This document shows positions 7,864 through 16,604 of a stretch of DNA of 34,194 bases, piece by piece. This DNA is from a virus. Position 1 is the stretch's first letter, and each line of letters begins with the position of its first letter. The position numbers and the translations under genes are program-made. Below the pieces are notes generated by a model. It did not search any database. It was not told the origin of the DNA and saw nothing but the letters and a program-made list of their open reading frames with translations. The stretch is taken from positions 1 to 34,194 of the IMG/VR virus record IMGVR_UViG_3300027969_000259. One strand, given 5' to 3'.

Positions 7864-8919
7864 ATGGGTGGTGGTGGATTTTTAGGATTAGGGCCTGCGG
7901 CATCAGCACCAGCCGCACCTGATTACACAGCGGCCGCAAGAGAAACTGCGGCAGGAAACTTGGATGCGGCAAGAGCCGCTACTGCCGCCAATCGTGTAAA
8001 TCAAGTTACTCCTTATGGAAACCTTGACTACACCATTAGTGGTCAAGACCCTTACGGAAACCCTACTTGGACAGCTAAAACATCATTAAGCGATATTGGT
8101 CAACAGCTATTAAACAATCAAAATCAGACTTCCTTAGGTCTTGGTAGCACAATTAACTCTGCCTTAGGTCGTGTACAAAGCACGATGGGTCAAGAATTTA
8201 ACCCTAATCTTCCGCAAGTTGGCATCAATGCTGGTGAGCAATATCAAGATGCTTATATGCGTAGACTTGCTCCGCAAATTGAACAAGGGCGTGAAGCCTT
8301 AGATGTAAAGCTGGCAAATGCTGGTATTCCTGTTGGTTCAGAAGCCTACAAACGGGCACAAATGACCCAAAGCCAAAGAGAAAACGATTTATTGTTAGGT
8401 GCTACAACACAAGGCTTTGGCACAGGATTGTCTGCAAATCAGCAGGCTTATAACCAAGCCATGACTAACTACAATATGCCACTTAACACTTTAAGTGCAT
8501 TGCGTAGCGGTTCACAGGTTCAAAACCCAACATTTGTAAACTCTGCCCAGCAAGCAACGACAGGCGGTGCTGACATTTTAGGTGCGGCACAAATGGGTTA
8601 CAACGCTCAAATGGGTGACTTCAATTCTAAAGTGGCTCAACAAGCTAACTTTAATCAGGGATTGATGGGTCTTGGGGCGGCTGGTATTGCGGCATCTGAC
8701 ATTCGCATGAAAGAAAATATTAAGCAAATCAATTATTTACAGAACGGTTTGCCAGTTTACGAATACGAATACAAAGCTGAATTTAAAGATCATCCTTTGG
8801 CTGGTCACGGTAAGTTTGTTGGTGTAATGGCTCAAGAAGTTCAAGCCGTAATGCCTGATGCTGTTATTAACCTAGAAAACGGTTACTTAGCCGTAGATTA
8901 CGGAAAACTCAATGCCTAA
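7864..8919 (+). CDS. virion protein with C-terminal S74 self-cleaving chaperone domain
   Basis: The protein has 351 residues. Residues 1-270 are Ala/Gln/Asn-rich and helical, like podovirus internal or tail-tip proteins (AAARETAAGNLDAARAA near the start). Residues 278-351 form a peptidase S74 intramolecular chaperone: SDIRMKENI carries the Ser278 and Lys283 expected for the Ser-Lys dyad, followed by LPVYEYEYK and GVMAQEVQAVMPDAV. In the family this domain assembles a trimer and then cuts itself off. Here it ends a protein that does not look like a classical fibre. Confidence 0.82.
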   Translation: MGGGGFLGLGPAASAPAAPDYTAAARETAAGNLDAARAATAANRVNQVTPYGNLDYTISGQDPYGNPTWTAKTSLSDIGQQLLNNQNQTSLGLGSTINSALGRVQSTMGQEFNPNLPQVGINAGEQYQDAYMRRLAPQIEQGREALDVKLANAGIPVGSEAYKRAQMTQSQRENDLLLGATTQGFGTGLSANQQAYNQAMTNYNMPLNTLSALRSGSQVQNPTFVNSAQQATTGGADILGAAQMGYNAQMGDFNSKVAQQANFNQGLMGLGAAGIAASDIRMKENIKQINYLQNGLPVYEYEYKAEFKDHPLAGHGKFVGVMAQEVQAVMPDAVINLENGYLAVDYGKLNA

Positions 8920-9223
8920 TCCATACTTTACTTCTGTAGACCCATACCAAATGCCTGATCAGCAAGGCTTGATGCCTGTTTTTCAAAACATTGGTCAGCA
9001 ACAAGCCAATCAACAGGCGGCACTTGCCCAGCAGAACCAACAGGTTATGCAAGCTGGACAAATTGGCAAGCAGGGTGGAAATGACCCTATGGCTTTGGCG
9101 ATGATGTTGCGTAAAAAAGATCCTAAAGATCCAACAAAACCTGCACCTGTTTACGATAAAAGCCAAATGATGCCTGACACACCACAGTATGCAGACCCAG
9201 CGTATATGCAAGCAGGATACTAA
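8912..9223 (+). CDS. small Gln-rich virion-cluster protein
   Basis: The protein has 103 residues. Its ATG overlaps the upstream stop by 8 nt. A Gln-rich stretch (about residues 25-50) with repeated QQAN/AQQNQ patterns is followed by a basic Lys/Pro segment and a Tyr/Met-rich tail. It sits between the S74 protein and the putative ejection proteins, so it is probably a small internal or tail component. I recognise no family. Confidence 0.65.
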   Translation: MPNPYFTSVDPYQMPDQQGLMPVFQNIGQQQANQQAALAQQNQQVMQAGQIGKQGGNDPMALAMMLRKKDPKDPTKPAPVYDKSQMMPDTPQYADPAYMQAGY

Positions 9224-9225
9224 TT

Positions 9226-10524
9226 ATGGCCGCTGATATTGGAACACTAACGCCCGAACAAATGTTGCAACAGCAACAAATCTTACGCCAGCAAAAGATG
9301 GCTGAGATGTTGATGCAACAACCATTACCTCAGGGTCAAATGATTGGCAATCGCTATGTTGCTCCGTCATTTACTCAAAATCTCGCAACTTTAGCTAACG
9401 TTGCGGTTGGTAAATACAATTTAAATAAAGCAGATCAAGCACAAGTTGATTTAGCTAAACAATTACGAGCAGACGAAACTTCTGCAATGGCAGACTTTTT
9501 GCAACAAAAACAGGGCAGACCTGCTGTTCCTGAACAAGTTACCGAAATGGCTGGGCCATACGGTCAAGGTGTTGGTCAAGCTGGTGCAAATGTACCTATG
9601 CCAACAGCTACTATTGCTGGAACACCTGAAATTAAACCAAATCCACAAGCCGCATATGCAAACCTTTTAGCCAATCCGAAGGCTTCTTCAAGATTGCAAA
9701 GCATGGCATTTAACAAGATGATTGCTGATCCCGAAGCATTCACTTTATCCGCAGATCAAACACGCTTTGTAACTATGCCTGACGGAACTACCAAGCAAGT
9801 AGCCGTAGGAACTAAAAAGCCTATTCAAATAGATACTGGTACTGCAATTGAGTTTCGTGATCCTGATGACATGAGTAAAGTGTTGCAACGAATTCCTAAG
9901 TCACAAATGCCATCTGCTGGTCAAGTGGTTGAAACTGCAAATGGCCCAATGCTTGTCAATACCCGCACTGCTGATGCTCAACCAATAATGGCTGGTGGGC
10001 AACCAATTGCTCCTAAATTAACTGCTGAACAGTCAAAAGACATTACTGGCATTAACCAACAAAGAGCAACTATTGATGGTGCAATTGCTGATGTTACAAA
10101 AAATAAATCAGCGTTTAGCTTTGGGCGTGGATTAGCACAAAACGTGCCTTATGGTGAATCTGTTGCAGGTAGATTTGAAAAGCCTGAAAACACCCAAGCC
10201 CGTGCATATGTATTTAACAACGTTTCTGCTGTGATTAAAGAACGAGCAGGTACAGCACAAAGCGGACAAGAATTACAAAGACTTAACTCTTTCTTGCCAG
10301 CAACAACTGACAATGCTGATCAAATTATTGCTAAATTAAACGGGTTTAAACAATACCTAAATGACTTTGAAAAAGGCACAAGGGTATCGCCATCTAGCAA
10401 ACCTGATGCACCAAAAGCAAACTCATTTTCTAGTGAAACTGATGTTCAAAAAGCAATTTCAAGTGGCACTTTGAAAAAAGGTGACAAAGTAACCGTTAAT
10501 GGAGTGACTGGAACTATTCAATAA
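9226..10524 (+). CDS. putative internal virion / DNA ejection protein
   Basis: The protein has 432 residues. It has a Gln-rich N-terminal helix (TPEQMLQQQQILRQQKMAEM), an Ala/Pro-rich linker region and a helical C-terminal region with a GTAQSGQELQRLNSFLPAT segment. The latter resembles internal proteins of podoviruses that carry similar 'AGTAQS...E' helices. It ends in an SH3-like KKGDKVTVNGVTGTI strand pair. The assignment is by composition and by its place between tail hub and fibres; there is no enzymatic motif. Confidence 0.62.
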   Translation: MAADIGTLTPEQMLQQQQILRQQKMAEMLMQQPLPQGQMIGNRYVAPSFTQNLATLANVAVGKYNLNKADQAQVDLAKQLRADETSAMADFLQQKQGRPAVPEQVTEMAGPYGQGVGQAGANVPMPTATIAGTPEIKPNPQAAYANLLANPKASSRLQSMAFNKMIADPEAFTLSADQTRFVTMPDGTTKQVAVGTKKPIQIDTGTAIEFRDPDDMSKVLQRIPKSQMPSAGQVVETANGPMLVNTRTADAQPIMAGGQPIAPKLTAEQSKDITGINQQRATIDGAIADVTKNKSAFSFGRGLAQNVPYGESVAGRFEKPENTQARAYVFNNVSAVIKERAGTAQSGQELQRLNSFLPATTDNADQIIAKLNGFKQYLNDFEKGTRVSPSSKPDAPKANSFSSETDVQKAISSGTLKKGDKVTVNGVTGTIQ

Positions 10525-10525
10525 T

Positions 10526-12154
10526 ATGAAATTTGTACCTGACACCGAACAAGCCCCACGCTTTGTCCCTGACGAAGTAATTGCACCTGCGTCCACAAAT
10601 TACGGTGGCCCTGTTATTCAAGAGAACCCAGTTTGGGAATCTACTGGTGGTGGTGCGGCTATGGGCAGACCACGCATGGTTAACCGTACAAATGTGCAAG
10701 CCCAACCAAGACCTTTAGAATCTGCTTTGGCTGGAATGACTAAATCAGCAATTGATCCAATTGTTGCAACTGCACAATTAGCAACTGGCGGCAATCTAGG
10801 AACAAGCCAACTGGCACAAAACCTCGACAAACAAGCTGATGTTTACTATGAAGCCAACCCTGTATCTTACGGTGCTGGTCGTGTAGCTGGTGCAATAGCC
10901 CCTGCCACAGCCGTTACAAAGGGTGCTGGCATGATCCCTAGCTTTGCCCGTGCCAACCCAATGGTGCAAGGAGCCGCTTTGGGGGCTACTTCAGGCGTAA
11001 TGACGCCCACAAACACAGGCGAAACTGGTGCAGACCTATATGGCAACGTGGCTCAAAACGTGGCGTTAGGAACGGCTTTGGGCGGTGCTATTCCTGCCGC
11101 TGGGCAACTATCGTCAATGTTGCGTGGCAAACAACCTAGCCCACAAATGGTTGATTCGATTACCAAAGCAAGAGAACTTGGCTATGTAATCCCGCCAACC
11201 CAAGCAAACCCTAGTATGTTAAATCGCTTTATGGAGGGCGTTGCTGGAAAGATCAGCACGGCTCAAAATGCCAGTGCTAAAAACCAAGAAATAACCAACA
11301 AATTAGCGGCTAAATCACTTGGTTTGGCTGAAGATACTGTTATCACTCCACAAGTTCTTACTAATTTGCGTACCACAGCAGGTCAGGCTTACGATCAATT
11401 AGGAAACATTGGCGTAATAATGCCAAACAAAAGCTATTACGATCAATTGGACAATATTAAAAAACCATTTGTTGCAACACAACAAAGTTTTCCAAATCAA
11501 ACACCTAGCCCAGTAATAAACCTTGTAAATTCGTTAAAGACTGAGTTTTTTGATTCAAGTTCAGCAGTAGAAAAAATTAAGCAACTAAGAACACAAGCAG
11601 ATGATGCTTTTCGCACTGGAAATACTGAGGTCGGTAGAGCCGCAAAACAAGCGGCAACTGCATTAGAAAACACTATAGAAGATCATTTAACAGCAACTAA
11701 ACAGACAGATTTGCTTAGTAAATTTAGAGATGCTCGTCAGTTAATTGCTAAAACCTATTCTATTGAAAAGGCGGCAAACACAACCACTGGAACTATTGAT
11801 GCCAAAAAGTTGGCTTCTCAGTTACAGCGTGGCAAACCTTTATCAGGTGAATTAAAAAGCATCGCCCAGTTTAGCCAAGCGTTTCCAAAAGCAAGCCAAG
11901 CAACAGAAGCTATGGGTAGCCTGCCACAATTAAGCCCATTAGACTATGCCGCTGGCTTGATCGGTGGAGTAAGCACAGGCGGTGCTGGTGCTGGTGCTAT
12001 CTTGGCAAGACCAGCTTTAAGGGCGGCCGCATTATCTTCACCTGTACAAAATCGTTTAATTCCAAGCACAGCCGCACCATTTTTAACGCCTGAACAGCGT
12101 AATTTGTCTAGGCTATTAACATTGCAGGGCGTACAAGGAGCAACAAATGAGTAG
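10526..12154 (+). CDS. putative membrane-active DNA ejection (pilot) protein
   Basis: The protein has 542 residues. The middle (about 115-200) and C-terminus (about 470-510) are Gly/Ala-rich hydrophobic stretches (AALGATSGVM, GAGAGAILARPALRAA) suited to entering membranes. Between them are long amphipathic helices. Proteins of this kind leave the virion first and form the channel for DNA entry. The gene follows the other ejection candidate and overlaps the first fibre gene by 8 nt. Function is inferred from composition and order. Confidence 0.65.
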   Translation: MKFVPDTEQAPRFVPDEVIAPASTNYGGPVIQENPVWESTGGGAAMGRPRMVNRTNVQAQPRPLESALAGMTKSAIDPIVATAQLATGGNLGTSQLAQNLDKQADVYYEANPVSYGAGRVAGAIAPATAVTKGAGMIPSFARANPMVQGAALGATSGVMTPTNTGETGADLYGNVAQNVALGTALGGAIPAAGQLSSMLRGKQPSPQMVDSITKARELGYVIPPTQANPSMLNRFMEGVAGKISTAQNASAKNQEITNKLAAKSLGLAEDTVITPQVLTNLRTTAGQAYDQLGNIGVIMPNKSYYDQLDNIKKPFVATQQSFPNQTPSPVINLVNSLKTEFFDSSSAVEKIKQLRTQADDAFRTGNTEVGRAAKQAATALENTIEDHLTATKQTDLLSKFRDARQLIAKTYSIEKAANTTTGTIDAKKLASQLQRGKPLSGELKSIAQFSQAFPKASQATEAMGSLPQLSPLDYAAGLIGGVSTGGAGAGAILARPALRAAALSSPVQNRLIPSTAAPFLTPEQRNLSRLLTLQGVQGATNE

Positions 12155-12722
12155 AAACGGATCGGGAGTCTATTCACTTCCAGCAGGCAACCCAGTAGTA
12201 ACTGGCACAAGTATTAGTTCTACTTGGGCTAATACTACCCTTGCGGATATATCTACAGCCCTTACAGGATCAGTAGCCTCAGACGGCCAAACCCCGATGA
12301 CGGGTAGTTTGGACATGAATAGCCAAAAGATCATTAATTTACTGGCTGGAACAACTACTGGCGATGCTGTTAATTACACCCAATTTATCGCTTCTTTTGT
12401 AAACCCTGTATTTGGTGGTACAGGCTTTATGCTTATCCCAAAGGGGACTACAGCAGAACGCCCTGTTAGCCCTGCTAACGGTTATATGCGTTACAACACC
12501 ACTACTAACCAGTTTGAAGGCTATCAAGGCGGTGCTTGGGGTCAATTAGGCGGTGGTGCTACTGGTGGTGGTGGAGATGAAGTATTTGTTGAAAACGCTA
12601 GAGTAGTTACTGTAAATTACACTTTAAGCACCAATAAATCAGCAGAATCAGTAGGCCCAATAACTATAAATAGTGGAATTACTGTAACTATTCCTAGTGA
12701 CCAACGCTGGGTTGTGCTTTAA
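12147..12722 (+). CDS. tail fibre protein with virion-anchoring head
   Basis: The protein has 191 residues. The N-terminus SRNGSGVYSLPAGNPVVTGT and the ISSTWANTTLADIS segment form the particle-binding head found on many podovirus fibres. Residues 45-70 contain the usual TPMTGSLDMNSQKI shaft start, followed by a GTTAERPVSPANGYMRYNT beta-hairpin motif. The last 27 residues (SVGPITINSGITVTI, then WVVL) match the end of the large fibre encoded at 32074-33849. The gene overlaps the ejection protein gene by 8 nt. Confidence 0.82.
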   Translation: MSRNGSGVYSLPAGNPVVTGTSISSTWANTTLADISTALTGSVASDGQTPMTGSLDMNSQKIINLLAGTTTGDAVNYTQFIASFVNPVFGGTGFMLIPKGTTAERPVSPANGYMRYNTTTNQFEGYQGGAWGQLGGGATGGGGDEVFVENARVVTVNYTLSTNKSAESVGPITINSGITVTIPSDQRWVVL

Positions 12723-12749
12723 AATAGACGAAATTAAAGGAATCTTATT

Positions 12750-13298
12750 ATGAGTTCAGTCGTAATTTCAGGCGATACAAGCGGTGCAATAACGCTATCT
12801 GCCCCAGCCGTAGCTGGTACTAATACTGCAACATTACCTGCCGCTACTGGCACAGTAATGGTTAGCGGTAATATGCCAGCGTTTAGGGCTTATTCAAATG
12901 CTACACAAACTGGTGTAAGTGCAAATACTCCAACAAAAGTAACTCTTGGGGTTGAAACTTTTGATACAAATAATAATTTTGCTTCTAGCAGATTTACACC
13001 TACTGTTGCTGGTTATTATCAAATAAATGCTTCAGTAGAAATTAGTGGTTCAAGTTTTGCTACTTATGCAGAAACCATGATTTATAAAAATGGTTCTAAT
13101 ATTGCTTACACTCAGTTAAATACGGCTGGTTATGCAAGTGTATGGAACACAGTAACAGCCACTTGTGCAGACATTGTTTATATGAATGGAACAACTGATT
13201 ATATTGAATTGTATGGAATGGCAAGTTTTACTGGATGTTATTTTGCTAGTGGTAGTACAGCTACATATTTAAGCGGTTGTTTAGTAAGGGCGGCATAA
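12750..13298 (+). CDS. tail fibre protein with C1q-like C-terminal domain
   Basis: The protein has 182 residues. The first 50 (VVISGDTSGAITLSAPAVAG, then TATLPAATGTVMVSG) are a common phage fibre N-terminal segment. Residues 50-182 show the C1q/TNF-like jelly-roll pattern: AFRAYSNATQ, FDTNNNFASSRFTPTVAGYYQI, and a CLVRAA end. Such domains form trimers and often recognise ligands. SD AAAGGAA lies before the ATG. It probably forms or caps a receptor-binding spike. Confidence 0.82.
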   Translation: MSSVVISGDTSGAITLSAPAVAGTNTATLPAATGTVMVSGNMPAFRAYSNATQTGVSANTPTKVTLGVETFDTNNNFASSRFTPTVAGYYQINASVEISGSSFATYAETMIYKNGSNIAYTQLNTAGYASVWNTVTATCADIVYMNGTTDYIELYGMASFTGCYFASGSTATYLSGCLVRAA

Positions 13299-13299
13299 A

Positions 13300-13473
13300 A
13301 TGACTTTATACGAAAAAATTATTGCAATTTATCCTGAATTAACAGAACAAGACTTTCGTTCTAAAGGCTCTATTCATTTACAAAACGATTCAGACGGCAA
13401 AGGCGATTACATAAAGTCTTGGCAACATCCAACTTTAGTTCAGCCTACACAGGAACAGTTAGATGCAGTCTAA
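13300..13473 (+). CDS. small acidic fibre-associated protein 1
   Basis: The protein has 57 residues: MTLYEKIIAIYPELTEQDF, then an LQNDSDGKGDYIKSWQHP segment, ending TQEQLDAV. The ATG overlaps the end of the C1q fibre gene region by a 1-nt gap (TAAAATG). This YPEL...D..F / GxGDYI..W type follows fibre genes in many phages and is often taken as an assembly or chaperone-like factor; that role is not proven. It overlaps the HNH gene by 11 nt. Confidence 0.75.
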   Translation: MTLYEKIIAIYPELTEQDFRSKGSIHLQNDSDGKGDYIKSWQHPTLVQPTQEQLDAV

Positions 13474-13957
13474 AATGACCCAAGAATACGCACACTCCTT
13501 GTTTGAATACAAGGATGGTAGCTTGTATTGGAAAGTCCGCAAAGCACCCCATGTAAAGATTGGTGCTAGGGTAGGTTCGCCAGCTATTAACGGCTACGAA
13601 ACTGTATATGTGGATGGTCGCAACTGGCGTATTCACCGCTTGGTATTCTTGATGCAATACGGCTATTTGCCTAAAAACATTGACCATATCAACGGCAACC
13701 GCACAGACAATCATATTGAGAATTTACGAGCCGCAGATGACAACCAAAACGCACACAATCAAGTATTGCGGTCAAATAATGTATCAGGCATTAAAGGTGT
13801 ATCTTGGAACAATGACAGACAAAAATGGGCGGTCAGAGTGAACTACAATAAAAAGACTTATCAAAGGTATGTGCAAGACCTAGAACTTGCTGAATTAGTA
13901 GCCATCGAAATGCGTAGCAAGTTGCATGGTGAATTCGCTAATCATGGAGTAGCATAA
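13463..13957 (+). CDS. HNH homing endonuclease with AP2 DNA-binding domain
   Basis: The protein has 164 residues. The HNH core runs from HRLVFLMQYGYLP (His58) through DHINGNRTDNHIENLR (residues 74-89). An AP2-type domain follows at about 108-155 (SGIKGVSWNNDRQKWAVRV). This is the classic free-standing homing endonuclease of phages. It starts inside the preceding small gene (AGGA 8 nt before ATG 13463) and ends at TAATG shared with the next fibre. It is thus a compact insertion between two fibre units that keeps translation coupled. A start at ATG 13475 is also possible. Confidence 0.9.
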   Translation: MQSKMTQEYAHSLFEYKDGSLYWKVRKAPHVKIGARVGSPAINGYETVYVDGRNWRIHRLVFLMQYGYLPKNIDHINGNRTDNHIENLRAADDNQNAHNQVLRSNNVSGIKGVSWNNDRQKWAVRVNYNKKTYQRYVQDLELAELVAIEMRSKLHGEFANHGVA

Positions 13958-15021
13958 TGCCATACGGAACAGTAAACGCTGATGTAATAACTACAAGTAC
14001 GGCTGGTGGTGTGCTTGGAGCAGGCGATGCGTCACTCCTAAAAAATCGCCTGATTAATGGGAGCATGGTTATTGACCAAAGAAATGCTGGTGCTAGTGTT
14101 ACTGCTACTGCATCAACAACTTATACATTAGATAGATGGTGTTATTCAGCAACGCAAGCAAGTAAATTTACAGTTCAACAAAATGCTGGTTCTGTAACTG
14201 CACCAGTAGGATTTAAAAACTATTTAGGTGCAACTTCATCTTCTGCTTATACAGTAGGTGCTTCTGAAGTATTTTTGATTCGTCAATTTATTGAAGGTTA
14301 CAATGTTTCCGATTTAGGATGGGGAACGGCTAATGCAAAAACTGTAACTTTATCGTTTCAAGTCTATTCTTCATTGACAGGCACTTTTGGTGGTTCAATT
14401 CAAAATGCCGCAGAAAATCGCAGTTATCCGTTTAGCTACACAATTTCATCAGCAAACACTTGGACAACTGCAAGCGTAACTATTACTGGAGATACCACAG
14501 GAACTTGGCAGACCACAACTAATACTGGTATGGCTATTAACTTTAGTATTGGTAGCGGTTCTTCTGTTAGCGGAACTGCTGGTGCATGGGTAGCTGGTGG
14601 CTACACTTCTGTAACAGGAGCAACATCCGTAGTAGGAACAAACGGAGCAACTCTTTACATTACTGGTGTTCAACTAGAAGTAGGAAGTAGTGCTACTGGA
14701 TTTGAGTATGTAAATTATCAGACTAGCCTAGCTAACTGCCAAAGGTATTGTTTTGCATATAACGGAATGGTTGGTTCAGCTAAAGATAGCGGAAATTTAT
14801 ATCAACCAATGTTTAGAATGCCAGTAACTATGAGAACAACTCCTACTTTGGCATCAGGTTCTACTATGACAGTTAGTGCTGGCTCATCAGGAAATTGGGG
14901 AACTTATACTGATACTGGTGCTGTTGCTAGTGCAAACAATTTATATTTATACAACACTAGCAGTAATTGGACAGTTGGTTCTAATGCGGCAATAAATGGT
15001 GTATTTACAGCGGAGTTATAA
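13957..15021 (+). CDS. tail fibre / receptor-binding protein with carbohydrate-binding-like module
   Basis: The protein has 354 residues. It has an N-terminal GTVNADVITTSTAGGVLGAGD shaft attachment (listed as two blocks, 3-13 and 14-23), then LLKNRLINGSMVIDQRNAGASV and YTLDRW. These mark a widespread phage fibre domain with a jelly-roll, carbohydrate-binding-module-like fold (LYITGVQLEVGSSATGFEYV near residue 235). The C-terminal 110 residues, after the NCQRYCFAYNG segment, vary between phages and likely contact the receptor. The start codon overlaps the HNH stop. Confidence 0.82.
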   Translation: MPYGTVNADVITTSTAGGVLGAGDASLLKNRLINGSMVIDQRNAGASVTATASTTYTLDRWCYSATQASKFTVQQNAGSVTAPVGFKNYLGATSSSAYTVGASEVFLIRQFIEGYNVSDLGWGTANAKTVTLSFQVYSSLTGTFGGSIQNAAENRSYPFSYTISSANTWTTASVTITGDTTGTWQTTTNTGMAINFSIGSGSSVSGTAGAWVAGGYTSVTGATSVVGTNGATLYITGVQLEVGSSATGFEYVNYQTSLANCQRYCFAYNGMVGSAKDSGNLYQPMFRMPVTMRTTPTLASGSTMTVSAGSSGNWGTYTDTGAVASANNLYLYNTSSNWTVGSNAAINGVFTAEL

Positions 15022-15185
15022 TGGTTACATACAAAAAATTACCAAAAATATTTGACGGCATTGAGAATACCTCTATTCTTCGTTCTGATGGTGCTTGTAT
15101 TCCACCTGATTCTGACAACACAGACTACCAAACCTACCTAAAATGGGTAGCTGAGGGTGGTGTTCCTACCCCTGCGGATGAGTAA
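15021..15185 (+). CDS. small acidic fibre-associated protein 2
   Basis: The protein has 54 residues: MVTYKKLPKIFDGIENTSIL, then RSDGACIPPD and TDYQTYLKWVAEGG, ending PADE. The ATG overlaps the fibre stop and its own stop overlaps the next ATG (TAATG both times). It resembles short phage proteins with an 'IPxDxxNxDYQxYLxW' signature that follow fibre genes. An assembly or adaptor role is only inferred. Confidence 0.75.
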   Translation: MVTYKKLPKIFDGIENTSILRSDGACIPPDSDNTDYQTYLKWVAEGGVPTPADE

Positions 15186-15655
15186 TGGTTAGCGTTTATT
15201 GGGTTCGCCATCAAGACCATACTGACATATTTAGTCAGGGGTATGTTGGCATCTCATCAAAGCCAAAACTACGCTGGAATCATCATTTTAGCCAACCTAC
15301 CAATAGCCACATGAAAAACGCTATTAACAAATATGGTTGGGATAATTTGGTCAAACAGGTTGTTTTGATTGCTGACAAAGATTATTGTTTAGACATTGAA
15401 AAGAAATTAAGACCAGTAGATTTTATTGGTTGGAATCAAACTGCTGGCGGTGGTATGCCACCAAGACCAAAAAAAGGTATGGGTAAAGGCAATAAACTAT
15501 CTCAAGCAACTAAAGATAAAATATCTGCAATTCGTAAAGGATTCAAACATAGCATGGAAACTAAACAAAAACTAAGCCAAATGGCTAAAGACCAATGGGC
15601 GAAGTATCATGCCAATGGTAACAAACACACACCACTTTCTGCGGAGAATGAATAA
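15185..15655 (+). CDS. GIY-YIG homing endonuclease with NUMOD3 motifs
   Basis: The protein has 156 residues. The variant GIY is VYW (residues 4-6) and the YIG is GYVG (19-22). Arg30, Glu72 and Asn84 sit where the catalytic Arg, Glu and Asn are expected. Residues 104-140 carry two NUMOD3-like DNA-binding repeats (LSQATKDKISAIRKG, MSMETKQKLS-type). It is inserted between small protein 2 and the next fibre with TAATG junctions on both sides, just like the HNH gene upstream but from an unrelated endonuclease family. Confidence 0.88.
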   Translation: MVSVYWVRHQDHTDIFSQGYVGISSKPKLRWNHHFSQPTNSHMKNAINKYGWDNLVKQVVLIADKDYCLDIEKKLRPVDFIGWNQTAGGGMPPRPKKGMGKGNKLSQATKDKISAIRKGFKHSMETKQKLSQMAKDQWAKYHANGNKHTPLSAENE

Positions 15656-16143
15656 TGTCTATGATTATTGATGGGACTAATGGTCTAACATTTAACAACG
15701 CTACTACACAGAATAGCGGTGGCAAAGTGTTGCAAGTAGTTAATGCTACTTATGGAACAACAACTAGCAACTCTACATCAACTTATGCTGATACTAATTT
15801 AACTGCAACAATTACTCCGTTATTTTCTAATAGCAAAATTCTTGTTTTAGTCAATCAAAACGGAGTTTCAAAATATAACGGCAATTCAGAAAACCAAGTT
15901 GCTATACAGTTATTAAGAGGTTCTACTGTATTGGTTCAATTTGAAAAGGTAGCTGGCTATAACAACATTAATAACTACAATATGGTAGGTAGTTCATCTT
16001 GTCATTATTTAGATTCTCCAGCCACAACTTCTGCAACCACTTACAAAACACAATTTAAAAATAGTGGTGGTAATTTTGCAAGTGTTTATGTGCAAGAAGG
16101 AAGTTCTGTATCAGATATTACACTTATGGAGATTGCGGCATGA
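15655..16143 (+). CDS. tail fibre protein (short)
   Basis: The protein has 162 residues. SMIIDGTNGLTFNNATTQNS at the N-terminus is a very common phage fibre start. The remainder (KVLQVVNATYGTTTSNSTST, then TATITPLFSNSKILVLVNQNG) is a beta-sandwich found on the tips of many fibres. It ends in ITLMEIAA. The next small gene overlaps it by 4 nt. It belongs to the same host-recognition island as the genes on either side. Confidence 0.82.
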   Translation: MSMIIDGTNGLTFNNATTQNSGGKVLQVVNATYGTTTSNSTSTYADTNLTATITPLFSNSKILVLVNQNGVSKYNGNSENQVAIQLLRGSTVLVQFEKVAGYNNINNYNMVGSSSCHYLDSPATTSATTYKTQFKNSGGNFASVYVQEGSSVSDITLMEIAA

Positions 16144-16367
16144 GCCAATTAATAGATGCTATTTATAAACTTTATCCACAAACAGTCCGTACAGTAGGCG
16201 ATGAAGCGTTTGATGCAGAAGGCAATCAAGTAGCTTATGACCTACAAGCCGTAACTGCACAAGCTGAGGCAGACGCACAAGCAATCATTGATACCAGAAC
16301 TTCTGCACTAGCTAAATTAGCCGCATTAGGTTTAACCCAAGACGAAGTAAAAGCGTTAGTTGGATAG
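16140..16367 (+). CDS. small fibre-associated protein 3 (tail fibre assembly-like)
   Basis: The protein has 75 residues. IDAIYKLYPQTVRTVGDEAF, with DAEGNQVAYD, is followed by an Ala-rich helix and a short C-terminal helix (ALGLTQDEVKALVG). This 'YPxVxRTxGDxAxDxxGNxVxYD' type commonly lies behind fibre genes and is reminiscent of XkdW-like tail proteins. ATGA overlap with the fibre gene indicates coupled translation. Confidence 0.78.
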   Translation: MSQLIDAIYKLYPQTVRTVGDEAFDAEGNQVAYDLQAVTAQAEADAQAIIDTRTSALAKLAALGLTQDEVKALVG

Positions 16368-16368
16368 C

Positions 16369-16599
16369 ATGGCTTTCGAGATTGACCCAGTTAAATATGG
16401 GGTACTGTGGAACAAGGTGGAATCTTATGAAGCCAAGTTTGACGAAGTGTCTAAAAAAATCGACAAAATGGAAGCTAGCATTGATGAACTTGTTGCAATG
16501 GCTAACCGCAGTCGTGGTGGTTTTTGGGTCGGCATGGGGTTTGTTTCAGCTATTAGTTCCATCGTGGGTTTTATTGCACATTGGTTTTCCAATAAGTAA
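16369..16599 (+). CDS. small coiled-coil membrane protein
   Basis: The protein has 76 residues from the ATG at 16369. A TTG at 16360 in the same frame would add three residues but would overlap the previous gene. A charged helix (about 14-45, KVESYEAKFDEVSKKIDKME) is followed by one membrane segment (about 52-72). Similar small phage proteins stand before holin genes and are sometimes annotated as holin- or hemolysin-XhlA-like. It may be part of the lysis system. Confidence 0.7.
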   Translation: MAFEIDPVKYGVLWNKVESYEAKFDEVSKKIDKMEASIDELVAMANRSRGGFWVGMGFVSAISSIVGFIAHWFSNK

Positions 16600-16604
16600 A
16601 TGAT

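Noticed and set aside
8480-8500. CTTAACA heptamer inside the S74 protein gene, resembling the operator
   Set aside because: The N5-TTAA half is missing on the motif strand and there is no promoter; likely chance. The same holds for one near 27947.
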